In this document: in pieces, positions 16,970-25,165 of the stretch
Position numbering within the stretch: position 1 is the stretch's first letter
Layout: every line of letters begins with the position of its first letter
Source of the DNA: Streptomyces griseochromogenes
Lineage (GTDB): Bacteria; Actinomycetota; Actinomycetes; Streptomycetales; Streptomycetaceae
Direction of reading: 5' to 3'
Length of the DNA: 64,000 bases
NCBI RefSeq assembly: GCF_001542625.1
Contig: NZ_CP016279.1
Span: 62,001-126,000, forward strand
Program-made: the position numbers and the translations under genes
Notes under the pieces: model-generated
Database searches by the model: none
The model's input: the letters and a program-made list of their open reading frames with translations, nothing else
What the model was told of the DNA's origin: nothing

Positions 16970-18679
16970 TCAGGCGGTGGTCCCCAGCGGGGCCTCCTTG
17001 CGGACCTCCACCACCCGGAAGCGGCTGGCCACGAACGCGCCGTCGGTGAGGGCCGCGTTCGCCGCCGGGTTGCCGCCCGAGCCGTGGAAGTCGGAGAAGG
17101 CGGCCGTCTGGTTCACATACACCCCGCCGGTCAGGTTGAGCGAGAGCTGGGCGGACTCCTCCAGGCAGACCTCCTCGACCAGCTGTTCGACCTCGGGGTC
17201 GGTGGTGTACGCGCCGACCGTCATCGCGCCCTTCTCGCGGACCGTGCGGCGCAGCAGCTCGACCGCGTCGGTCACCGAGTCGACGGCGACGGCGAAGGAG
17301 ACGGGGCCGAAGCACTCGCTCATGTAGGCGGCCTCGTCGTCCGGCTTGGCACCGTCCAGCTTGACGATCACGGGCGTGCGGACGACCGCGCCCGGGAACT
17401 CGGGGTTGCTGATCTCCCGGGAGGCCAGGGCGACCTCGCCGAGACCGGCGGCCGCCTCCAGGCGGGCCTTCACGTCCGGGTTGACGATCGCGCCGAGCAG
17501 GGCGTTCGCGCGCGCGTCGTCGCCGAGCAGCCCGTCGACCGCGCGGGCGAGGTCGGCGGTCACCTCGTCGAAGGTCTTGGGGCCCTCGTCGGTGCGGATG
17601 CCGTCGCGCGGGACGACCAGGTTCTGCGGGGTGGTGCACATCTGGCCGCTGTACAGGGACAGCGAGAAGGCCAGGTTGGACAGCATGCCCTTGTAGTTGT
17701 CGGTCGACTCCACGATGACCGTGTTGACGCCGGCCTTCTCCGTGTAGACCTGCGCCTGGCGGGCGTTGGCCTCCAGCCAGTCGCCGAAGGAGGTCGAGCC
17801 GGTGTAGTCGATGATCCTGATCTCGGGGCGGGTGGCGAGGGTCTTGGCGATGCCCTCGCCGGGGCGCTCGGCGGCCAGCGCGACCAGGTTCGCGTCGAAG
17901 CCGGCCTCGGCGAGCACGTCCCGGGCGATCTTGACGGTGAGGGCCAGCGGCAGCACCGCGCGCGGGTGCGGCTTGACCAGGACCGCGTTGCCGGTCGCCA
18001 GGGAGGCGAACAGGCCCGGGAAGCCGTTCCAGGTCGGGAAGGTGTTGCAGCCGATGACCAGGCCGATGCCGCGCGGGACCGGCGTGAACCGCTTGGCCAG
18101 CGCCAGCGGGTCGCGCTTGCCCTGGGGCTTGGTCCACTCCGCCGTCTCGGGCGTGCGGACCTGCTCCGCGTACGCGTACGCCACCGCCTCCAGGCCGCGG
18201 TCCTGGGCGTGCGGGCCGCCCGCCTGGAACGCCATCATGAAGGCCTGTCCGCTGGTGTGCATGACCGCGTGCGCGAACTCGTGCGTCCGGTCGCCGATCC
18301 GCTTGAGGATCTCCACGCAGACCACCGCACGCATCTCCGCGCCCGCGTCGCGCCAGGCGCGCTGACCCGCCTTCATCGCGGGCAGCAGCACGTCGATGTC
18401 CGCGTGCGGGTAGGTCACGCCCAGCTCGATGCCGTACGGCGAGACCTCGCCGCCGACCCAGTCGTCCGTGCCGGGCTGGCCGAGGTCGAGGCGGGTGCCG
18501 AGCAGGGCGTCGAAGGCGGCCTTGCCCGCGGCCGCGTCCAGACTGCCGTGCTCGCCGTACGCCTTGGGGTGCTCGGGGTGAGGGGACCAGTACGCGCGGG
18601 TGCGGATCGCCTCCAGGGCCTGATCGAGAGTGGGCCGGTGCTTCGCGATCAGCTCGTCGGGCGTCAGTTGGGCGGCCAT
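16970..18679 (-). CDS. paaN: Phenylacetic acid degradation protein PaaN (aldehyde dehydrogenase fold)
   Basis: A 569-residue protein of the actinobacterial PaaN type, a long aldehyde dehydrogenase-fold protein in phenylacetate clusters. It has a nucleotide-binding core (IGLVIGCNTFPTWNGFP, TGNAVLVKPHPRAV), the segment IDYTGSTSFGDWL and a candidate catalytic Cys in YSGQMCTTPQN. A hydratase domain like that of PaaZ is absent, so it may act on the semialdehyde formed after ring opening. The ATG at 18679 gives the family N-terminus MAAQLTPDEL and has GGAG upstream. It diverges from paaH over a shared operator. Confidence 0.9.
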   Translation of the reverse strand: MAAQLTPDELIAKHRPTLDQALEAIRTRAYWSPHPEHPKAYGEHGSLDAAAGKAAFDALLGTRLDLGQPGTDDWVGGEVSPYGIELGVTYPHADIDVLLPAMKAGQRAWRDAGAEMRAVVCVEILKRIGDRTHEFAHAVMHTSGQAFMMAFQAGGPHAQDRGLEAVAYAYAEQVRTPETAEWTKPQGKRDPLALAKRFTPVPRGIGLVIGCNTFPTWNGFPGLFASLATGNAVLVKPHPRAVLPLALTVKIARDVLAEAGFDANLVALAAERPGEGIAKTLATRPEIRIIDYTGSTSFGDWLEANARQAQVYTEKAGVNTVIVESTDNYKGMLSNLAFSLSLYSGQMCTTPQNLVVPRDGIRTDEGPKTFDEVTADLARAVDGLLGDDARANALLGAIVNPDVKARLEAAAGLGEVALASREISNPEFPGAVVRTPVIVKLDGAKPDDEAAYMSECFGPVSFAVAVDSVTDAVELLRRTVREKGAMTVGAYTTDPEVEQLVEEVCLEESAQLSLNLTGGVYVNQTAAFSDFHGSGGNPAANAALTDGAFVASRFRVVEVRKEAPLGTTA

Positions 18680-18767
18680 GCGGGACCAACTCCTCGTCTG
18701 GAGAACTCTTCGTCGAGTTCGACCTGGGCGGAAACAGAGGCGGGAACAGGCAGTCAGAGCTAGAGTA

Positions 18768-18781
18768 ACCGAACGATCGGT
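18768..18781. promoter_or_regulatory. Putative PaaR-type operator between paaN and paaH
   Basis: ACCGAACGATCGGT has perfect ACCGA/TCGGT arms. It lies 57-70 bases before paaH and 89-102 bases before paaN, so one site could control both. The same 14-mer, inverted, precedes paaA. Confidence 0.72.
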
Positions 18782-18837
18782 CGGGACAAGGGGGTCCGCC
18801 GTATCTGTGGAAAACGTCGTGCGGGAGGATCGCGCAC

Positions 18838-20352
18838 ATGACAGCACTCGACCTCAGCAGCCCCGTGGCCGTCGTCGGCACCGGCACCATGGGCCAGGGC
18901 ATCGCCCAGGTCGCGCTGGTGGCCGGCCACCCCGTGCGGCTCTACGACGCCGTTCCCGGGCGCGCCCAGGAGGCGGCCGCGGCGATCGGCGCCCGTCTCG
19001 ACCGGCTCGTGGCGAAGGACCGGCTCGGCGCCGCCGACCGGGACGCGGCCCTCGCCCGGCTCACGCCCGCGGGCGGTCTCGCCGACCTGGCCGACTGCGC
19101 GCTGGTCGTCGAGGCGGTCCTGGAGCGGCTGGACGTCAAGCAGCAGCTCTTTCGCGAGCTGGAGGAGATCGTCGCCGAGGACTGCCTGCTCGCCACCAAC
19201 ACCTCGTCGCTGTCCGTGACGGCCATCGGCGGCGCTCTCCGCAACCCCGGCCGCTTCCTGGGCCTGCACTTCTTCAATCCGGCCCCGCTGCTGCCGCTGG
19301 TCGAGGTCGTCTCCGGGTTCGCCACCGACGTCACCTCGGCCACGCGCGCGTACGAGACGGCCCGCTCCTGGGGCAAGACGCCCGTGGCCTGCGCGGACAC
19401 TCCCGGCTTCATCGTCAACCGCATCGCCCGGCCCTTCTACGCCGAGGCTTTCGCCGTCTACGAGGCCCAGGCCGCCGACCCGGCCACCATCGACGCGGTG
19501 CTGCGCGAGTCGGGCGGCTTCAAGATGGGCGCGTTCGAGCTGACCGACCTGATCGGGCAGGACGTGAACGAGTCCGTCACGCACTCCGTGTGGCAGTCGT
19601 TCTTCCAGGACGTCCGCTTCACGCCCTCGCTGGCCCAGCGCCGGCTGGTCGAGTCCGGGAGGCTCGGCCGCAAGTCCGGGCACGGCTGGTACGACTACGC
19701 CGAGGACGCCGAGCGCGCCGAGCCGCACACCGCCGAGAAGGAGCGGCCGCCCGCGTACGTCGTCACCGAGGGCAGCCTCGGCCCCGCGGCCGAACTCCTT
19801 CCGCTGATCCACGAGGCGGGCATCCAGATCCGCGAGGAGGACGAGGACCACGGCACCCGGCTGGTGCTGCCGAGCGGCGGCCAGCTGGTCCTCGCCGACG
19901 GCCAGACCTCCGTGGAGTTCCGCGACGTGGTCTACTTCGACCTCGCCTTCGACTACCGCAAGGCCACCCGTATCGCCCTGTCCGCCTCGAACGACACCGC
20001 GCAGCAGACTCTCGCCGAGGCCATCGGCCTCTTCCAGGCGCTCGGCAAGGACGTCAGCGTCGTCGGCGACGTTCCCGGCATGATCGTCGCCCGTACGGTC
20101 GCCCGGATCGTGGACCTCGCGCACGACGCCGTCGCCAAGGGCGTGGCCACCGAGGAGGACATCGACACCGCGATGCGCCTCGGCGTCAACTACCCGCTCG
20201 GCCCGTTCGAGTGGAGCCGCAGGCTCGGCCGCGGCTGGGCCTACGACCTGCTGGACGATCTGCACCTGCGCGACCCCTCCGGCCGGTACGCGCCGTCCCT
20301 CGCGCTCTACCGTCACGCGTACGCCACCGACCAGCGGGAGGGCACCCCATGA
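18838..20352 (+). CDS. paaH: 3-hydroxyacyl-CoA dehydrogenase PaaH
   Basis: A 504-residue NAD enzyme expected to oxidise 3-hydroxyadipyl-CoA in phenylacetate degradation. The N-terminal Rossmann domain has VVGTGTMGQGIAQVALVAGH (about residues 12-31). The catalytic block GLHFFNPAPLLPLVEVV contains the conserved His. Two tandem C-terminal dimerisation domains follow (DTPGFIVNRIARPFYAEAF and VPGMIVARTVARIVDLA), which explains the long length typical of PaaH. The ATG is preceded by GGGAGGAT. The stop overlaps the TetR start (ATGA). Confidence 0.92.
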   Translation: MTALDLSSPVAVVGTGTMGQGIAQVALVAGHPVRLYDAVPGRAQEAAAAIGARLDRLVAKDRLGAADRDAALARLTPAGGLADLADCALVVEAVLERLDVKQQLFRELEEIVAEDCLLATNTSSLSVTAIGGALRNPGRFLGLHFFNPAPLLPLVEVVSGFATDVTSATRAYETARSWGKTPVACADTPGFIVNRIARPFYAEAFAVYEAQAADPATIDAVLRESGGFKMGAFELTDLIGQDVNESVTHSVWQSFFQDVRFTPSLAQRRLVESGRLGRKSGHGWYDYAEDAERAEPHTAEKERPPAYVVTEGSLGPAAELLPLIHEAGIQIREEDEDHGTRLVLPSGGQLVLADGQTSVEFRDVVYFDLAFDYRKATRIALSASNDTAQQTLAEAIGLFQALGKDVSVVGDVPGMIVARTVARIVDLAHDAVAKGVATEEDIDTAMRLGVNYPLGPFEWSRRLGRGWAYDLLDDLHLRDPSGRYAPSLALYRHAYATDQREGTP

Positions 20353-20936
20353 CGACCGTCAAGCGCGACACCTACACCCCCGAGACGCTGCTCTCCGTCG
20401 CCGTCCAGGTCTTCAACGAGCGTGGCTACGACGGCACTTCCATGGAGCATCTCTCCCGGGCGGCCGGCATCTCCAAGTCGTCCATCTACCACCACGTCAG
20501 CGGCAAGGAGGAGCTGCTGCGCCGGGCCGTCAGCCGGGCGCTGGACGGGCTGTTCGCCATCCTGGAGGAGGAGCACGCGCGCGTGGGGCGCGCCGCGGAC
20601 CGCCTGGAGCACGTGGTGCGGCGCATGGTCGAGGTGCTCATAGCCGAGCTGCCGTACGTGACACTGCTGCTGCGCGTGCGCGGGAACACCGAGACCGAGC
20701 GCTGGGCGCTGGAGCGGCGCCGCGACTTCGACCACCGGGTCGCCGAGCTGCTGAAGGCGGCTGCCGCCGACGGCGACATACGCGGCGACGTGGAGGTGCG
20801 GCTGGCCACCCGGCTGGTCTTCGGGATGATCAACTCCGTCGTGGAGTGGTACCGGCCCGAGGCGCGCGGCGCCAGCGGTCCCGAGGTGGCCGACGCCGTG
20901 GTCCGGCTGGTCTTCTCGGGGCTGCGCCAGAGCTGA
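20349..20936 (+). CDS. TetR family regulator, probable PaaR-like repressor
   Basis: A 195-residue repressor. The N-terminal helix-turn-helix covers residues 10-55 (VAVQVFNERGYDGTSMEHLS, then AAGISKSSIYHHVSGKEELL). The ligand domain contains LPYVTLLLRVRGNTETERW. The gene is coupled to paaH by an ATGA overlap, so it is under the same operator and would be autoregulated. The best guess is that it binds ACCGANNNNTCGGT in front of paaA, paaN/paaH and the bkd operon, with phenylacetyl-CoA or another acyl-CoA as inducer. The pairing of protein and site is inference. Confidence 0.85.
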   Translation: MTTVKRDTYTPETLLSVAVQVFNERGYDGTSMEHLSRAAGISKSSIYHHVSGKEELLRRAVSRALDGLFAILEEEHARVGRAADRLEHVVRRMVEVLIAELPYVTLLLRVRGNTETERWALERRRDFDHRVAELLKAAAADGDIRGDVEVRLATRLVFGMINSVVEWYRPEARGASGPEVADAVVRLVFSGLRQS

Positions 20937-20950
20937 CGTCCGGCCCGACG

Positions 20951-21451
20951 TCAGGTCTCCGGTTCCAGGTCCTCCTCCTCGAACACCAGCAGCGTGCGCG
21001 TGCTGAGCACCTCGGGGATCGCCTGGAGCCGGGTGAGCACCAGCTCGCGCAGCGACCGGTTGTCGGGCGTGTGCACCAGGAGCAGGACGTCGAAGTCGCC
21101 GCCCACCAGGGCGATGTGGGAGGCGCCGGGCAGCTGTCTGAGCTGCTCGCGGACCGTGCGCCAGGTGTTCTGGACGATCTTCAGCGTGACGTACGCGGAC
21201 GTGCCGTGCCCCGCCCGCTCGTGGTCGACGCGGGCGCTGAAACCCCGGATCACCCCGTCCTCGACGAGACGGTTGATGCGCGCGTAGGCATTCGCCCGCG
21301 AGACATGGACGCGTTCGGCGACCGAACGTATCGACGCACGGCCGTCGGCCTGCAAGATCTTCAGGATGTCCTGGTCGATGGCGTCCAGCGGGCGCGCGGG
21401 CGGCAGAGGGGTGCCGTCCTGCGGTCCTTCGGCCATTTGTTCAGCTGCCAT
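20951..21451 (-). CDS. bkdR: Lrp/AsnC family regulator BkdR
   Basis: A 166-residue regulator with an N-terminal helix-turn-helix (LDAIDQDILKILQADGRAS, SVAERVHVSRANAYARINRL) and a C-terminal RAM ligand domain (HIALVGGDFDVLLLVHTPD). It diverges from the first bkd operon. In other Streptomyces the regulator at this position is BkdR, which controls branched-chain keto acid dehydrogenase genes. The ATG at 21451 is preferred because GGGGGG lies just upstream. The ATG at 21466 is an alternative adding five residues. Confidence 0.88.
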   Translation of the reverse strand: MAAEQMAEGPQDGTPLPPARPLDAIDQDILKILQADGRASIRSVAERVHVSRANAYARINRLVEDGVIRGFSARVDHERAGHGTSAYVTLKIVQNTWRTVREQLRQLPGASHIALVGGDFDVLLLVHTPDNRSLRELVLTRLQAIPEVLSTRTLLVFEEEDLEPET

Positions 21452-21493
21452 GTCCCCCCGCTTCATCGCCGTGGACGTCCTGCATTCATTCCA

Positions 21494-21521
21494 GGCTGTG
21501 GAGAACCGTTTGTCCACAGCC
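21494..21521. promoter_or_regulatory. Inverted repeat containing a DnaA-box 9-mer, upstream of bkdR
   Basis: GGCTGTGG (21494-21501) and CCACAGCC (21514-21521) are perfect inverted arms 12 bases apart. The right arm contains TTGTCCACA at 21510-21518, the Streptomyces DnaA box sequence, and the left holds a near match. The site lies 43-70 bases before the bkdR start, so it could be a BkdR or a DnaA site. Confidence 0.5.
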
Positions 21522-21552
21522 TTGCGGGGCCTGTAGCCAAAATGTGCCGACG

Positions 21553-21566
21553 ACCGAACAATCGGT
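21553..21566. promoter_or_regulatory. Putative PaaR-type operator upstream of the first bkd operon
   Basis: ACCGAACAATCGGT differs by one central base from the palindrome between paaN and paaH and keeps both ACCGA/TCGGT arms. It is 61-74 bases before the E1-alpha start. Confidence 0.6.
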
Positions 21567-21626
21567 TGGTGAGGCGAGTCACAGCCGACGCGCCTCCCGT
21601 AGCCGCTCCCACGAGGAGGTGCCGTC

Positions 21627-22772
21627 ATGACGGTCATGGAGCAGCGGGGCGCGTACCGGCCATCGCCGCCGCCCGCCTGGCAGCCCCGTATGGACCCCGC
21701 GCCGCTGCTGCCCGACGCCGAGCCCTACCGCGTCCTCGGCACCGAAGCGGCCGCCAAGGCCGACCCGGACCTGCTGCGCAGGCTCTACGCCCAGCTGGTG
21801 CGCGGCCGGCGGTACAACACCCAGGCCACCGCGCTCACCAAGCAGGGCCGACTCGCCGTCTACCCGTCCAGCACCGGCCAGGAGGCCTGCGAGGTCGCCG
21901 CCGCGCTGGCCCTCCAGGAGCGCGACTGGCTCTTCCCCAGCTACCGCGACACCCTCGCCGTCGTCGCCCGGGGCGTGGACCCCGTCGAGGCGCTGACCCT
22001 GCTGCGCGGCGACTGGCACACCGGCTACGACCCCTACGCGCACCGGGTGGCTCCCCTGAGCACCCCGCTGGCCACGCAGCTCCCGCACGCCGTCGGCCTC
22101 GCGCACGCCGCGCGACTCAAGGGCGACGACGTGGTCGCGCTCGCCATGGTCGGCGACGGCGGCACCAGCGAGGGCGACTTCCACGAGGCGCTGAACTTCG
22201 CCGCCGTCTGGCAGGCACCGGTCGTCTTCCTCGTGCAGAACAACGGCTTCGCCATCTCGGTCCCGCTCGCCAAGCAGACCGCCGCACCCTCCCTGGCCCA
22301 CAAGGCCGTCGGGTACGGCATGCCGGGCCGGCTGGTCGACGGCAACGACGCGGCCGCCGTGCACGAGGTCCTCGGCGACGCCGTACGCCACGCGCGCGCA
22401 GGCGGCGGCCCGACCCTGGTGGAGGCGGTGACCTACCGCATCGAGGCCCACACCAACGCCGACGACGCCACCCGCTACCGGGGCGACGCCGAGGTCGAGG
22501 CCTGGCGTGCCCACGACCCCGTCCAGCTGCTGGAGAGGGAGCTGACCACACGTGGACTGCTCGACGAGGCCGGCATCGAAAGTGCCCGGCAGGACGCCGA
22601 GGCGATGGCCGCCGACCTGCGCGAGCGCATGAACCGGGACCCCGAGCTCGACCCGATGGACCTCTTCGACCACGTCTACGCCGAGACCACCGCGCAACTG
22701 CGCGAGCAGCGCGCCCTGTTGCGCGCCGAGCTGGAGGCGGAGCAGAACGACCAGGAAGGCGACCTTCGATGA
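21627..22772 (+). CDS. Branched-chain keto acid dehydrogenase E1 alpha (first cluster)
   Basis: A 381-residue thiamine diphosphate subunit of the dehydrogenase that turns branched 2-keto acids into acyl-CoA starters for fatty acid and polyketide synthesis. The thiamine motif is GDGGTSEGDFHEALN to QNN (about residues 178-206). Other blocks are FPSYRDTLAVVARGVD and TYRIEAHTNADDATRYR. The ATG has ACGAGGAGG upstream. In other streptomycetes this cluster next to bkdR is named bkdF or bkdA2. The stop overlaps the E1 beta start (ATGA). Confidence 0.92.
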   Translation: MTVMEQRGAYRPSPPPAWQPRMDPAPLLPDAEPYRVLGTEAAAKADPDLLRRLYAQLVRGRRYNTQATALTKQGRLAVYPSSTGQEACEVAAALALQERDWLFPSYRDTLAVVARGVDPVEALTLLRGDWHTGYDPYAHRVAPLSTPLATQLPHAVGLAHAARLKGDDVVALAMVGDGGTSEGDFHEALNFAAVWQAPVVFLVQNNGFAISVPLAKQTAAPSLAHKAVGYGMPGRLVDGNDAAAVHEVLGDAVRHARAGGGPTLVEAVTYRIEAHTNADDATRYRGDAEVEAWRAHDPVQLLERELTTRGLLDEAGIESARQDAEAMAADLRERMNRDPELDPMDLFDHVYAETTAQLREQRALLRAELEAEQNDQEGDLR

Positions 22773-23773
22773 CCACCGTCGCCGTCAAGCCCGCCACCAT
22801 GGCGCAGGCCCTCACGCGCGCGATGCGCGACGCGATGGCCGCCGACCCCGCCGTGCACGTCATGGGCGAGGACGTCGGCACCCTCGGCGGTGTCTTCCGG
22901 GTCACCGACGGCCTCGCCAAGGAGTTCGGCGAGGACCGCTGCACCGACACCCCGCTGGCCGAGGCGGGCATCCTCGGCACCGCCGTCGGCATGGCCATGT
23001 ACGGCCTGCGCCCGGTGGTGGAGATGCAGTTCGACGCCTTCGCCTACCCGGCCTTCGAGCAACTGATCAGCCACGTCTCGCGGATGCGCAACCGCACCCG
23101 CGGCCGGATGCCCCTGCCGATCACCGTCCGGGTCCCCTACGGCGGCGGCATCGGCGGCGTCGAGCACCACAGCGACTCCTCCGAGGCCTACTACATGGCC
23201 ACCCCGGGCCTCCACGTCGTCACGCCCGCCACCGTCGCCGACGCCTACGGGCTGCTGCGCCAGGCCATAGCCTCCGACGACCCGGTCGTCTTCCTGGAGC
23301 CCAAGCGGCTCTACTGGGCGAAGGACACCTGGAACCCCGAGCACCCCACCGAGGTCGAGCCCATCGGGCGCGCGGTGGTGCGCCGCCCGGGCAGCAGCGC
23401 CACGCTCATCACCTACGGTCCGTCCCTGCCGGTCTGCCTGGAGGCCGCCGAGGCCGCCCGGGCGGAGGGCTGGGACCTGGAGGTCGTCGACCTGCGCTCC
23501 CTGGTGCCGTTCGACGACGAGACGGTCTGCGCGGCCGTCCGGCGCACCGGACGCGCGGTCGTCGTGCACGAGTCGACCGGATTCGGCGGGCCGGGCGGCG
23601 AGATCGCGGCCCGCATCACCGAGCGCTGCTTCCACCACCTGGAGGCGCCGGTGCTGCGCGTGGCCGGCTTCGACATCCCCTACCCGCCGCCGATGCTGGA
23701 GCGGCACCACCTGCCGGGCGTCGACCGCATCCTGGACGCCGTGGCACGCCTGCAGTGGGAGGCCGAGGGCTGA
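22769..23773 (+). CDS. Branched-chain keto acid dehydrogenase E1 beta (first cluster)
   Basis: A 334-residue partner of the preceding E1 alpha. Typical blocks are GEDVGTLGGVFRVTDGLA, PLAEAGILGTAVGMAMYGLR, RVPYGGGIGGVEHHSDSSEA and a C-terminal transketolase domain. The start codon overlaps the E1 alpha stop, and the stop overlaps the E2 start as TGATG, so the three proteins are made together. Confidence 0.93.
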   Translation: MTTVAVKPATMAQALTRAMRDAMAADPAVHVMGEDVGTLGGVFRVTDGLAKEFGEDRCTDTPLAEAGILGTAVGMAMYGLRPVVEMQFDAFAYPAFEQLISHVSRMRNRTRGRMPLPITVRVPYGGGIGGVEHHSDSSEAYYMATPGLHVVTPATVADAYGLLRQAIASDDPVVFLEPKRLYWAKDTWNPEHPTEVEPIGRAVVRRPGSSATLITYGPSLPVCLEAAEAARAEGWDLEVVDLRSLVPFDDETVCAAVRRTGRAVVVHESTGFGGPGGEIAARITERCFHHLEAPVLRVAGFDIPYPPPMLERHHLPGVDRILDAVARLQWEAEG

Positions 23774-25119
23774 TGGCACAGGTGCTGGAGTTCAAGCTTC
23801 CCGACCTCGGCGAGGGACTCACCGAGGCGGAGATCGTCCGCTGGCTGGTGCAGGTCGGTGACGTCGTCGCCATCGACCAGCCGGTCGTGGAGGTCGAGAC
23901 GGCCAAGGCGATGGTCGAGGTCCCCTGCCCCTACGGCGGCGTGGTCACCGCCCGCTTCGGCGAGGAGGGCACGGAACTTCCCGTGGGCGCGCCGCTGTTG
24001 ACGGTGGCCGTGGGCCCGTCGGCTCCCGGAGGGGAGGGCGAGGGCTCGGGCAACGTGCTGGTCGGGTACGGCACCTCGGACGCGCCGGCGCGCCGGCGCA
24101 GGGTGCGGTCGGCACCCGTGGGGCCGGTCACGGCCGACGGGCCCACCGGTGCGCGGCGGCCGGACCGGCCCGTGGTCTCCACCGGGGCCGGCCACGCGCG
24201 CGTGACCGCCGCCCGGACCGAGGGCCCCGTGCCCGTGATCTCCCCCCTGGTCCGCCGCCTCGCCCGCGAGGGCGGCGTGGATCTGCGCCACCTGGCGGGC
24301 TCGGGGCCGGAAGGACTGATCCTGCGCGCGGACGTGGAGGAAGCGCTCCGCGCCGGGACGGCCCACCCGGCCGGGGCGCCCGTCGCCGCCGTGGCACAGG
24401 CACCGGCCGTCCGTATCTCCCCCGACCGCGACGGCATCCGCACCCCCCTCAAGGGCGTGCGCGGCGCCGTCGCCGACAAGCTCTCCCGCAGCCGCCGGGA
24501 GATCCCCGACGCGACCTGCTGGGTCGACGCCGACGCGACGGAACTCATGCGCGCACGGGCCGCGATGAACGCCGCGGGAGCACCGAAGATCTCCCTTCTC
24601 GCGCTGCTCGCCCGCATCTGCACCGCCGCCCTCGCACGGCACCCCGAGCTGAACTCCTACGTCGACACCGACGCCCGCGAGGTCGTCCAACTCGACCACG
24701 TCCACCTCGGGTTCGCCGCACAGACCGAGCGCGGCCTGGTCGTGCCGGTCGTCCGGGACGCCCACGCGCGCGACGCCGAGTCGCTGACCGCGGAGTTCGC
24801 CCGGCTCACCGAGGCCGCACGGACCGGGACGCTGACCCCCGGGGAACTCACTGGCGGGACCTTCACGTTGAACAATTACGGGGTCTTCGGCGTCGACGGC
24901 TCCACCCCGATCATCAACCACCCCGAGGCGGCCATGCTCGGCGTCGGCCGCATCGTCCCCAAGCCGTGGGTGCACGAGGGCGAGCTGGCCGTGCGCCAGG
25001 TCGTCCAGCTCTCGCTCACCTTCGACCACCGCGTCTGCGACGGCGGCACGGCAGGCGGCTTCCTGCGGTACGTGGCGGACTGCGTGGAACAGCCGGCGGT
25101 GCTGCTGCGCACTCTGTGA
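23773..25119 (+). CDS. Dihydrolipoamide acyltransferase E2 of the first keto acid dehydrogenase
   Basis: A 448-residue E2 core. The lipoyl domain (residues 1-78) has the lipoylated Lys in VETAKAMVE. A linker follows, then the E1/E3-binding domain (SPLVRRLAREGGVDLRHL, about residues 158-192) and the catalytic domain ending with FDHRVCDGG, the His/Asp active site. The linker is shorter than in the second cluster's E2. The start at 23773 gives the standard lipoyl N-terminus. No E3 gene is nearby, so lipoamide dehydrogenase comes from elsewhere. Confidence 0.92.
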   Translation: MAQVLEFKLPDLGEGLTEAEIVRWLVQVGDVVAIDQPVVEVETAKAMVEVPCPYGGVVTARFGEEGTELPVGAPLLTVAVGPSAPGGEGEGSGNVLVGYGTSDAPARRRRVRSAPVGPVTADGPTGARRPDRPVVSTGAGHARVTAARTEGPVPVISPLVRRLAREGGVDLRHLAGSGPEGLILRADVEEALRAGTAHPAGAPVAAVAQAPAVRISPDRDGIRTPLKGVRGAVADKLSRSRREIPDATCWVDADATELMRARAAMNAAGAPKISLLALLARICTAALARHPELNSYVDTDAREVVQLDHVHLGFAAQTERGLVVPVVRDAHARDAESLTAEFARLTEAARTGTLTPGELTGGTFTLNNYGVFGVDGSTPIINHPEAAMLGVGRIVPKPWVHEGELAVRQVVQLSLTFDHRVCDGGTAGGFLRYVADCVEQPAVLLRTL

Positions 25120-25165
25120 CCCACACGAAAGTCTGGATCGCGGGCCGAGAGGACATACTCGGAGG

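Noticed and set aside
18760..20316. Long minus-strand frame opposite paaH
   Set aside because: The plus strand encodes an unmistakable 3-hydroxyacyl-CoA dehydrogenase. The antisense frame is a product of high G+C.
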